DNA from: an uncultured Bacillota bacterium | GTDB lineage: Bacteria; Bacillota; Clostridia; Christensenellales; UBA1242 | Direction of reading: 5' to 3' | NCBI GenBank assembly: GCA_900545735.1 | Contig: URAC01000004.1 | Location: 1-28,363 of the forward strand | DNA length: 28,363 bases | Notes under the pieces: model-generated | What the model was told of the DNA's origin: nothing | Databases searched by the model: none | Seen by the model: only the letters and a program-made list of their open reading frames with translations | Part shown: one piece after another, positions 12,451-20,943 of the stretch | How the letters are laid out: each line of letters begins with the position of its first letter | Position numbering within the stretch: the first letter of the stretch is position 1 | Program-made: the position numbers and the translations under genes

Positions 12451-15400
12451 ATGATTAAAAAATTAAAGTATGGCAAAACAGAAAGATACACTTTCGGAAA
12501 TTTTGTAGACAAGGGCGAATGCCCAGACCTTCTTTCTATTCAGAAAGACACTTATAAACAATTTCTCGCAACAGGTATCAAGGAGGTCCTTGATGAATTT
12601 TCACCTGTTGTTGACTATAGTGGAAAAGGAAAACTTTATTTCCTTTCTTCATCTTTAGATGAAACACCAAAGTATTCTCGTAATGAATGTAAAAGGAGAG
12701 GCGCTTCTTACACTCTTCCTTTAAGAGTTAAAGCAAGATTTGTTGTAGAAGACAGCGGTGAAGCAATCGACCAAGAAGTTTTTATGGGAGATATTCCTCT
12801 TATGACGGAAGAAGGCTCTTTCATTTTTAACGGAATTGAAAGGGTTGTTGTTTCACAAATTGTTCGTTCTCCAAGCGTATATTTCACGCAAGATACAGCA
12901 GACCTTGCATCACTTAAAGGTCAACTTATTCCAACACGCGGAATGTGGCTTGAATTTGAACAAGGTGCAAATGATATTATCAAGGTTGTTATTGATAGAG
13001 GAAGCAAAGTAACACTTGGCATTTTCTTAAAATGCTTTGGTTATACAAATGACGAAATTTTGCAATTATTTGGCAATAACAAATATGTTAAAAATGTCCT
13101 AGATAAAGAACCTCAAACAACACAAGAAGAAGCATTGTTGGAATTTGCAAGAAAAACAAGACCAACAGAAGTTCCTTCAGCAGAATCAACAAGAAGTTAT
13201 TTGAACTTGTTCTTCTTCTCAGACCAATATTACAATTTGGCACGCGTTGGAAGATACAAATTTAACAAAAAATTATCTATTGCAACAAGAATTGCAGGCA
13301 GAAAATCCGCAGACAACATTGTAATTGATGATGAAGTTGTTGTTAAAGCAGGAGAGATTATTCCAGCTGATGTTGCTAGAAGAATTCAAGATGCTGGCAT
13401 AAATGAAGTTTATCTTGATTTGCACGGAGAAAGACATCTTGTAAGAGGTAATAACCGTGTTAGACTTTCTGCAATATTCCCTTGCAACGAAAAGGAACTT
13501 GGAATTGAAGAAGAAGTTTATTACCCAGTCCTTGCTCAAATTTTAAAAGACAACAAGACAAAAGAAAAACGCATTCAAGCAATTAAAGAAAATGCAAAAC
13601 AATTAATGATTACAACATTAACAATGGACGATATTTTAGCAAGCATAAGCTATTATCTTGACTTGCTTGCAGGAATTGGCGAACTTGATAATATCGACCA
13701 CTTGTCAAACAGAAGAATTCAATCTGTTGGAGATTTGTTAAAGAATGCTTTCCGTTCAGGCGTAAACAAACTTTGCGTTAATATGAAAGAAAGTTTACAA
13801 GGAAAAGATTTGTCTGAAGTTACACCTTCACAAATCATCAATCCAAGAGCAATTAACAAAGCATTAAAAGATTTCATTTCTTCTTCACAATTATCTCAAT
13901 TAATGGACCAAGCAAACCCACTTTCAGCATTAACTCAAAAGAGAAGGGTATCTGCAGTTGGACCTGGAGGTATTAAAAAAGAGCGTGCTAGTGCTGAAGT
14001 TCGTGATATTCACTACACACACTATGGCCGTATCTGCGTTATTGAAACACCAGAAGGTCAAAGCATTGGTCTTATTTCAACACTTGCTTCTTATGCAAAA
14101 ATAAATGAATATGGTTTCCTTGAAACACCTTATAGAAAGGTTGATAAAGAAACAGGCGTTGTTTCTAACGAAAGCGAATATCATATGGCAGATGTTGAAG
14201 AAAATTGCTATATCGCTCAATCAATAGAACCATTAACAGAAGATGGAAAATTCTTAAACGATAGAATTATTTGCCGTTATAAGAGCACAATCGTTGAAGT
14301 TCCAAAGAAATATGTTGACTATGTTGATGTTTCTCCTAGACAATTTATTTCAGCAGCGACAGCGTTGATTCCTTTCCTTAACTCAGACGATAGTATGCGT
14401 GCTTTGATGGGTGCAAACATGCAACGTCAAGCAGTTCCAGTATTAAGACCAGAAGCACCAATCGTTGGAACTGGTATGGAAGCAAAAATCGCCTATGATT
14501 GCGGTGCAATGGTAATTGCAAAACACGACGGTGAAGTAACATATGTAAGTTCAGACAAAATCAAAGTTTTAACAAAAGATGGCGAAGATGTTTATGAACT
14601 CACAAAATTTGCAAAGACAAACCAAGATACTTGCATCAACCAAAAACCTATTGTAAAACACGGTGAAAAGGTTAAAGCAGGAGATATCTTAGCAGATGGA
14701 TATTCAACTCAAAATGGAGAACTTGCACTTGGTAAAAACGTTCTTGTTGGATATTTGAACTGGGAAGGTTATAACTACGAAGATGCTATCTTAGTTAGCG
14801 AAAGAATAGTTAAAGAAGATGTTTATACATCTATTACATTAAAAGCAGAAGAAATTAAGTGCAGAACAACAAAACTTGGCGATGAAGAAATCACAAGAGA
14901 TATTCCAAACCTTGGCGAAGATGCACTTAAAAACTTGGACGAAAACGGTATTGTTAGAATTGGCGCAGAAGTTATGCCAGGAGATATCTTAGTTGGTAAA
15001 GTAACTCCAAAAGGCGAAACAGAACTCACACCAGAAGAAAGGCTCCTCAGAGCAATCTTTGGCGAAAAAGCGCGTGAAGTTAGAGATACATCACTTAGAG
15101 TTCAACACGGCCGCGGCGGCGTTGTTGTTGATGTCCAAGTATTCTCAAGAAAGAATAAAGACGAACTTGAACCAGGCGTTAATATGATGGTTAAAGTTTA
15201 TGTTGCTCAAAGAAGAAAACTTTCAGTCGGTGATAAAATGGCTGGACGTCACGGAAATAAAGGTTGCGTATCAAGAATTCTTCCAGTTAGTGATATGCCA
15301 TATATGGCAAACGGCCAACCTTTGGACCTTGTTCTTAACCCACTTGGTATTCCATCTCGTATGAACGTGGGACAAGTACTTGAAGTTCATTTAGGACTTG

Positions 15401-16107
15401 TTGCTCAAAGTTTGGGTTGGAAAATTGCTACACCAGTTTTCGATGGTGCAACAGCAGAAGATATCCAAGAACTCTTGGTTGCAAATAATTTCCCAGCAGA
15501 TGGAAAAATTCAATTATATGATGGAAGAACAGGCGAGCCTTTCGATAATCCAACAACTGTCGGTTATAAGTATATGCTTAAACTTGACCACATGGTTGAC
15601 TCAAAGATGCACGCTCGTTCAATCGGACCTTACTCTCTTGTTACACAACAACCTCTTGGCGGTAAAGCTATGTTTGGTGGACAAAGATTTGGTGAAATGG
15701 AAGTTTGGGCTCTTGAAGCTTATGGTGCATCAAATGTCCTTCAAGAAATCTTAACAGTTAAATCAGATGATGTTGTAGGAAGAGTAAAAACTTATGAAGC
15801 GATTGTTAAAGGTCAACCTATTGCAGAACCTGGAATTCCAGAATCATTCAAAGTTCTTGTTAAAGAATTGCAATCACTTGGTCTTGATATCAGAATTTTA
15901 ACTGAAAACAATCAAGAAATTTCAATTGGTGAAATAACACAAGATGATATTTCTCCATTGACAAAAGATGTTGAGGAAGAACTTAAAGAAATCACTCTTG
16001 ACTTTGATGAACCTCAAACAAAAGATGAAGTTTTAGAAGAAATTGAAAAGGATACAACAGCATTTGATGCTTCAAACTTATTTGATGATTTGTCAGATGA
16101 TGAATAA
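12451..16107 (+). CDS. rpoB: DNA-directed RNA polymerase subunit beta
   Basis: This 1218-residue beta subunit forms, with beta', the RNA polymerase active-site cleft. AAGGAG precedes the ATG. The rifampicin region (SSQLSQLMDQANPLSALTQKRRVSAVGPGG) is present. Gln496 stands where E. coli has His526, a classic rifampicin-contact residue. The next conserved block reads YGRICVIETPEGQSIGLI, with V530, Q537 and S538 in place of the usual Pro, Pro and Asn (CPIETPEGPNIGLI). Other hallmarks are normal: GKNVLVGYLNWEGYNYEDAILVSERIV, KRRLSVGDKMAGRHGNKG-like (RKLSVGDKMAGRHGNKGCVS) and GGKAMFGGQRFGEMEVWALEAYGA. It ends in an acidic tail. rpoC starts 30 bases downstream in the same operon. Confidence 0.98.
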   Translation: MIKKLKYGKTERYTFGNFVDKGECPDLLSIQKDTYKQFLATGIKEVLDEFSPVVDYSGKGKLYFLSSSLDETPKYSRNECKRRGASYTLPLRVKARFVVEDSGEAIDQEVFMGDIPLMTEEGSFIFNGIERVVVSQIVRSPSVYFTQDTADLASLKGQLIPTRGMWLEFEQGANDIIKVVIDRGSKVTLGIFLKCFGYTNDEILQLFGNNKYVKNVLDKEPQTTQEEALLEFARKTRPTEVPSAESTRSYLNLFFFSDQYYNLARVGRYKFNKKLSIATRIAGRKSADNIVIDDEVVVKAGEIIPADVARRIQDAGINEVYLDLHGERHLVRGNNRVRLSAIFPCNEKELGIEEEVYYPVLAQILKDNKTKEKRIQAIKENAKQLMITTLTMDDILASISYYLDLLAGIGELDNIDHLSNRRIQSVGDLLKNAFRSGVNKLCVNMKESLQGKDLSEVTPSQIINPRAINKALKDFISSSQLSQLMDQANPLSALTQKRRVSAVGPGGIKKERASAEVRDIHYTHYGRICVIETPEGQSIGLISTLASYAKINEYGFLETPYRKVDKETGVVSNESEYHMADVEENCYIAQSIEPLTEDGKFLNDRIICRYKSTIVEVPKKYVDYVDVSPRQFISAATALIPFLNSDDSMRALMGANMQRQAVPVLRPEAPIVGTGMEAKIAYDCGAMVIAKHDGEVTYVSSDKIKVLTKDGEDVYELTKFAKTNQDTCINQKPIVKHGEKVKAGDILADGYSTQNGELALGKNVLVGYLNWEGYNYEDAILVSERIVKEDVYTSITLKAEEIKCRTTKLGDEEITRDIPNLGEDALKNLDENGIVRIGAEVMPGDILVGKVTPKGETELTPEERLLRAIFGEKAREVRDTSLRVQHGRGGVVVDVQVFSRKNKDELEPGVNMMVKVYVAQRRKLSVGDKMAGRHGNKGCVSRILPVSDMPYMANGQPLDLVLNPLGIPSRMNVGQVLEVHLGLVAQSLGWKIATPVFDGATAEDIQELLVANNFPADGKIQLYDGRTGEPFDNPTTVGYKYMLKLDHMVDSKMHARSIGPYSLVTQQPLGGKAMFGGQRFGEMEVWALEAYGASNVLQEILTVKSDDVVGRVKTYEAIVKGQPIAEPGIPESFKVLVKELQSLGLDIRILTENNQEISIGEITQDDISPLTKDVEEELKEITLDFDEPQTKDEVLEEIEKDTTAFDASNLFDDLSDDE

Positions 16108-16137
16108 TCGCAAACAAAACCAATTTAGGAGAAAATT

Positions 16138-19100
16138 ATGTTTGAATTAATAAATTTTGATTCTATTAAAATCGGAATTGCTTCCCCAGAAAAAATCAGG
16201 GAATGGTCTTATGGTGAAGTTACTAAACCAGAAACAATAAATTATAGGACTCAAAAACCAGAAAAAGATGGTCTATTTTGTGAAAGAATATTTGGACCAA
16301 AGAAAGACTGGGAATGCCATTGCGGAAAATATAAAAGAATTCGTTATAAAGGCGTAGTTTGCGATAAATGTGGCGTGGAAGTTACAAGTTCAAAAGTTCG
16401 TCGTGAAAGAATGGGACATATTGAACTTGCAACACCTGTAACACATATTTGGTTCTTCCGTTCTGTTCCTTCTAGAATTGGAACAATTTTGGATATTACA
16501 CCAAAACTACTTGAACAAGTTGTTTATTATGTTAGTTATGTAGTTTTAGACCCTAAAAACACACACTTTACTTATAAACAAGTTATTTCAGATAAAGAAT
16601 ATCGCGATGCTATTGAAACTTATGGCGAAAATAGCTTTGTAGCAGGAATGGGCGCTGAAGCAGTTAAAAAATTGCTTTCAGAAGTTGACCTTGAAAAGGA
16701 AAGCAAAGAATTGAAAGAAATTTTGCAAACTGCAAAAGGTCAAAAGCGTCTTAAAGCTATTAAAAAACTAGAAATTGTTGAAGCTTTTAGAGAAAGCGGA
16801 AACAAACCAGAATGGATGGTTCTTGATGTTATTCCAGTTCTTCCACCAGAACTTAGACCTATGGTCCAACTTGATGGCGGCAGATTTGCCACAACAGATT
16901 TGAACGATTTATATAGAAGAGTTATCAACAGAAATAATCGTTTGAAAAAACTTATGGAACTTGGCGCGCCAAATGTTATCATAAGAAATGAAAAAAGAAT
17001 GCTTCAAGAAGCAGTTGATGCTTTGATTGAAAATGGAAAACGCGGCAAAGCAGTTCAAGGTGCAAAAGCAAGAGATTTGAAATCTTTAACTGCTATGCTT
17101 ACAGGTAAACAAGGTAGATTTAGACAAAATCTTCTTGGTAAACGTGTTGACTATTCAGGCCGTTCAGTTATTGTTGTTGGCCCAGAACTTAAAATGTATC
17201 AATGCGGACTTCCAAAAGAAATGGCTCTTGAACTCTTCAAGCCATTCATTATCAAAAGATTGGTCGAAATGAATCAATCTAATAATATTAAGAGTGCAAA
17301 ACGCTTAATTGAAAGAGAAAAACCAGTTGTTTGGGACGTTCTTGATGAAGTTATTAAAGACCACCCAGTTCTTTTGAACCGTGCTCCTACACTTCATAGA
17401 CTTGGTATTCAAGCGTTTGAACCAGTGCTTGTTGAAGGAAGGGCAATTAAACTTCACCCATCTGTTTGCTCAGGATTCAACGCCGACTTCGATGGTGACC
17501 AAATGCCTGTTCACGTTCCTCTATCAATAGATTCAAGAACAGAAGCAAGAACATTGATGCTTGCAAGTAACAATATTTTAAAACCTTCAGATGGTAAGCC
17601 AATTTGTAGCCCTGCACAAGATATTGTCCTCGGTTGTTATTATTTAACAGTTATCAGACCAGGCGCAAAGGGTGAACATTCTGTTTATTCTTCTTGCAAC
17701 GAAGCAGTTATGGCTTATCAAACTGGAAACCTTGACATTCAAGCAGAAATTCAAGTTAGAAGATCTTGCGAAGTTGATGGCGTAACTTACACAGATAGAA
17801 TTACAACGACAGTTGGTAGAATAATCTTTAACTGGGCAATTCCACAAAATTTAGGTTGGATTGACAGAACAAAGAGAGAAAATTACAATCAACTTGAAAT
17901 AAATCAAGTTGTTAAAAAAGCTGAATTGAGCAAAATTATCAATATGGCTTATACAAATCTTGGAACAACTGAAACTTCAAATATCGTTGATAAAATTAAA
18001 GCAACAGGCTTCAAATATTCAACACTTGGCTCTATCACAATTAACGTATTTGATATGAAAGTTCCAGCTGAAAAAGATGAAATTATTGCTGAAACAAACA
18101 AAAAAGTTTTAGAAAACGATAAATTCTTGGCTCGTGGACTTATCACAGAAGATGAAAAATTAATTTCTAATATGAATTTATGGTCAGAAGCGACAGGAAA
18201 AGTTAAAGATAAACTTACAAGTTTCTTAGACGATTTCAATCCACTTAAAATGATGGCTATGTCTGGCGCTCGTGGTTCGATGGTTCAAGTTTCGCAACTT
18301 TGCGGTATGCGTGGTATCATGGTTGGTGCTTCTGGACAAAAAGTTGATGTTCCTATTAAATCTAACCTTCGTAACGGACTTACTCCAATAGAATATTTCT
18401 TGTCATCTCGTGGTGGTCGTAAAGGTCTTGCCGATACAGCTCTTAAAACAGCCGATTCAGGTTATTTAACAAGAAGACTTGTTGACATTTCTCATAACAT
18501 AGTTGTAAATGAAGAAGACTGTTTTGAAACAGCAGGCGAAAAAGTTAAAGGTATGAAAGTATCTGCAATTTACTCTGATGGTGCAGTTCTAGAACCACTT
18601 GAAGACAGAATTGTTGGAAGATTTGCTGTAGACGATGTTATTAATCCAGTAACTAAAGAAGTTATTGTCCCTGCAAACACCATGATTTCCGAAGCACAAG
18701 CAAGCGAAATCACTAAAGCAGGCATAACAGAAGTTAACATTAGAACTCTTCTTACTTGTAAGAGCAAGCACGGAGTTTGTGCTAAATGTTATGGACGCAA
18801 TATGGCTGGCAAAGATAAAGTCAATATTGGTGAAGCAGTTGGTATTATCGCTGCTCAATCAATCGGTGAACCAGGAACACAGTTGACAATGAACAACAAG
18901 CACTTCTCAGGTGCTATCGTTGCATCAGATATCACAAAAGGTCTTCCTCGTGTTGAAGAAATCTTTGAAGCAAGAAAGCCAAAAGGTGAATCACCAGTTG
19001 CAGAAATTTCAGGAACTGTTTCAATACGTGAAGATAATAAAAACTATATTATCACAATCAAAGGTGCTGAAAACGAATTTGATTATGAAATCAAAAAGCC

Positions 19101-19671
19101 AGCTTATTTGAAAGTTAAAGATGGTCAAAAGATTGACGCCGGAACACAATTAATTGAAGGTTCAATTAACCCAACAGATTTGTTAAGAACTAAAGGATTA
19201 AAAGGCGTTCAAGATTATCTTCTTTCAGAAGTTATTTCAGTTTATAGAGCACAAGAAGTTAAGATTAACGATAAGCATATTGAAGTTATTATCAGACAGA
19301 TGCTTAAGAAAGTTAAGATTGAAAATTCTGGTTCAACTTCACTCCTTCCAGGACAAGTTGTTGATGTGTTCACTTATGAAGAAGAAAACTTGAAAGCACT
19401 TCAAGAAGGTGGCGTTCCAGCAACAGCAAAACGTATCTTGCTTGGAATTACAAAAGCAGCGTTGACAACAGAAAGCTTCTTGTCAGCAGCATCATTCCAA
19501 GAAACATCAAGAGTTTTGACAGATGCAGCGCTTAAATCTAAAACAGATTATTTGCTTGGACTTAAAGAAAATGTTATTATCGGCAAACTTATTCCAGCAG
19601 GAACTGGACTTAAACAATATAGAAAAGTTATGCCAGTTGAAGTTAAAGATAACAAGGTTGAAGCAATATAG
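16138..19671 (+). CDS. rpoC: DNA-directed RNA polymerase subunit beta'
   Basis: The 1177-residue beta' subunit carries the catalytic Mg site NADFDGD (448-454). The N-terminal zinc ribbon is CHCGKYKRIRYKGVVCDKCG, and the second zinc site uses VNEEDC plus TCKSKHGVCAKC. TTAGGAG precedes the start. Two mobile catalytic elements differ from the near-universal bacterial sequence. The bridge-helix hinge reads SSRGGRKG (756-763) for STHGARKG. The trigger loop reads TMNNKHFSG from Thr917 for TMRTFHTGG. The catalytic His (H922) is kept, but the Arg and Phe equivalents of E. coli R933 and F935 are Asn919 and Lys921. The protein is otherwise full length and ends with GTGLKQYRKVMPV, so it is very likely functional. 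Confidence 0.98.
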   Translation: MFELINFDSIKIGIASPEKIREWSYGEVTKPETINYRTQKPEKDGLFCERIFGPKKDWECHCGKYKRIRYKGVVCDKCGVEVTSSKVRRERMGHIELATPVTHIWFFRSVPSRIGTILDITPKLLEQVVYYVSYVVLDPKNTHFTYKQVISDKEYRDAIETYGENSFVAGMGAEAVKKLLSEVDLEKESKELKEILQTAKGQKRLKAIKKLEIVEAFRESGNKPEWMVLDVIPVLPPELRPMVQLDGGRFATTDLNDLYRRVINRNNRLKKLMELGAPNVIIRNEKRMLQEAVDALIENGKRGKAVQGAKARDLKSLTAMLTGKQGRFRQNLLGKRVDYSGRSVIVVGPELKMYQCGLPKEMALELFKPFIIKRLVEMNQSNNIKSAKRLIEREKPVVWDVLDEVIKDHPVLLNRAPTLHRLGIQAFEPVLVEGRAIKLHPSVCSGFNADFDGDQMPVHVPLSIDSRTEARTLMLASNNILKPSDGKPICSPAQDIVLGCYYLTVIRPGAKGEHSVYSSCNEAVMAYQTGNLDIQAEIQVRRSCEVDGVTYTDRITTTVGRIIFNWAIPQNLGWIDRTKRENYNQLEINQVVKKAELSKIINMAYTNLGTTETSNIVDKIKATGFKYSTLGSITINVFDMKVPAEKDEIIAETNKKVLENDKFLARGLITEDEKLISNMNLWSEATGKVKDKLTSFLDDFNPLKMMAMSGARGSMVQVSQLCGMRGIMVGASGQKVDVPIKSNLRNGLTPIEYFLSSRGGRKGLADTALKTADSGYLTRRLVDISHNIVVNEEDCFETAGEKVKGMKVSAIYSDGAVLEPLEDRIVGRFAVDDVINPVTKEVIVPANTMISEAQASEITKAGITEVNIRTLLTCKSKHGVCAKCYGRNMAGKDKVNIGEAVGIIAAQSIGEPGTQLTMNNKHFSGAIVASDITKGLPRVEEIFEARKPKGESPVAEISGTVSIREDNKNYIITIKGAENEFDYEIKKPAYLKVKDGQKIDAGTQLIEGSINPTDLLRTKGLKGVQDYLLSEVISVYRAQEVKINDKHIEVIIRQMLKKVKIENSGSTSLLPGQVVDVFTYEEENLKALQEGGVPATAKRILLGITKAALTTESFLSAASFQETSRVLTDAALKSKTDYLLGLKENVIIGKLIPAGTGLKQYRKVMPVEVKDNKVEAI

Positions 19672-19680
19672 AAAAAATTT

Positions 19681-19711
19681 AAAAATCTCAGAATTATTTC
19701 TGAGATTTTTT
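19681..19711 (+). terminator. Intrinsic terminator of rpoB-rpoC
   Basis: A perfect 13-base-pair stem (19681-19693 with 19698-19710, core ATCTCAGAA/TTCTGAGAT) with loop TTAT continues into a T tract, 10 bases after the rpoC TAG. Confidence 0.93.
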
Positions 19712-19734
19712 CATTTTAAGAATAAATATTTTTC

Positions 19735-19763
19735 TTGTAATTTTTTGCAAAAAAATGTATAAT
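19735..19763 (+). promoter_or_regulatory. miaB operon promoter, placed for a leaderless transcript
   Basis: TTGTAA (19735-19740), a 17-base spacer and a perfect TATAAT (19758-19763). The miaB ATG begins seven bases after the -10, which is the usual start of transcription. Confidence 0.7.
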
Positions 19764-19769
19764 CGAAGT

Positions 19770-20927
19770 ATGAAATACTTTATTACTACTTTTGGATGTC
19801 AAATGAATGTCCACGAATCAGAAAAACTTGCTGGCGTGCTTGAAGCACGCGGAATTTTATCTTGCGATAAAATTGAAGATGCAGACATTATAATTTTTAA
19901 CACTTGTGCAATAAGAGAAGGGGCGCAAGATAGAGCAGTTGGCAATGTTGGCGCGCTTAAAAAACTTAAAAAAGAAAATCCAGACAAGATTATTGCAATA
20001 TGTGGCTGTATGACGCAACAAAAAGAAGTCAGTGAAAAACTTTACAAAACTTTCCCTTTTGTTGATATAATTTTTGGCACTAAAAATTTGAATAAGTTTA
20101 GTGATTTTATTGATGAAATAATAAAAAATCGCGAAATTGTTAAAAAATCATTAAAAAAATCTAAAAAAGAAAGGATTTTAGAGATTTCTGATGAAGATTT
20201 GGTTTTAGAAAATATGCCAATTCATAGAACAAGCGGAAATAATAATTGGGTCAACATCATTTATGGTTGCAATAACTTTTGCTCATATTGTATTGTCCCT
20301 TATGTACGTGGCCGCGAAAGAAGTAGAAAGAAAGAAGACATTTTAAACGAGATAAAGTCAATTATTGAAAATAAAAAGGAAGAAAAACAAAAGATAACTT
20401 TGCTCGGTCAAAATGTCAATTCCTATGGAAAGGACATTTATGAAAATTATGGCTTTAAAGAATTGTTGCACGATATATGTCAAATTGAAGGCGATTTTGA
20501 ATTAACTTTTATGACTTCGCATCCAAAAGACATAACAAAAGAAGTTATTGAAACTATTGCTAACGAAAAGAAAATTTTAAAAGAACTTCACTTGCCAGTT
20601 CAATCAGGTTCAAATGCTATATTAAAAGCAATGAATAGAAGATATACAGTAGAAAACTATCTTGAAAAAGTTGATTATTTAAGGAAATTAATTCCAGAAA
20701 TTAGACTTACAACAGATATTATCGTTGGCTTTCCAGGCGAAACGGAAGAAGATTTTAATTTAACTTGCGAATTGGTCAAAAAAGTCAAATATGCAGGAAT
20801 ATTTGCATTTATGTATTCCCCAAGGCCAAACACGCCAGCAGCAAAAATGGAAAATCAAGTTCCAGATGCTGTAAAAAATTATCGTGTTAATTACTTATTG
20901 AATTTACAAAAGCAATTTAATAAATAA
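19770..20927 (+). CDS. miaB: tRNA-2-methylthio-N6-dimethylallyladenosine synthase MiaB, lacking the TRAM domain
   Basis: MiaB is a radical-SAM enzyme that adds a methylthio group to i6A37 of tRNAs reading UNN codons. The three N-terminal cysteines for the auxiliary cluster are C10 (FGCQMN), C46 (NTCAIRE) and C80 (ICGCM). The radical-SAM CxxxCxxC is C167-C171-C174 (YGCNNFCSYC). The chosen ATG at 19770 starts the family's usual MKYFITTFGCQMN. An ATG at 19755 overlaps the promoter -10. The protein is 385 residues, about 60 short of the family norm. It ends KNYRVNYLLNLQKQFNK, exactly where the C-terminal TRAM RNA-binding domain should begin, with a clean TAA and mutS 16 bases on. No ribosome site precedes the start. 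Confidence 0.93.
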   Translation: MKYFITTFGCQMNVHESEKLAGVLEARGILSCDKIEDADIIIFNTCAIREGAQDRAVGNVGALKKLKKENPDKIIAICGCMTQQKEVSEKLYKTFPFVDIIFGTKNLNKFSDFIDEIIKNREIVKKSLKKSKKERILEISDEDLVLENMPIHRTSGNNNWVNIIYGCNNFCSYCIVPYVRGRERSRKKEDILNEIKSIIENKKEEKQKITLLGQNVNSYGKDIYENYGFKELLHDICQIEGDFELTFMTSHPKDITKEVIETIANEKKILKELHLPVQSGSNAILKAMNRRYTVENYLEKVDYLRKLIPEIRLTTDIIVGFPGETEEDFNLTCELVKKVKYAGIFAFMYSPRPNTPAAKMENQVPDAVKNYRVNYLLNLQKQFNK

Positions 20928-20943
20928 ACAAAAAGAGGAAAAA

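Noticed and set aside
19755..19769. miaB start at 19755
   Set aside because: That ATG sits in the promoter spacer, right before TATAAT, and the family N-terminus begins at the 19770 ATG.
20880..20943. Frameshift or sequencing error cutting MiaB short
   Set aside because: Only 16 bases separate the stop from mutS, so there is no room for a hidden TRAM domain in another frame.
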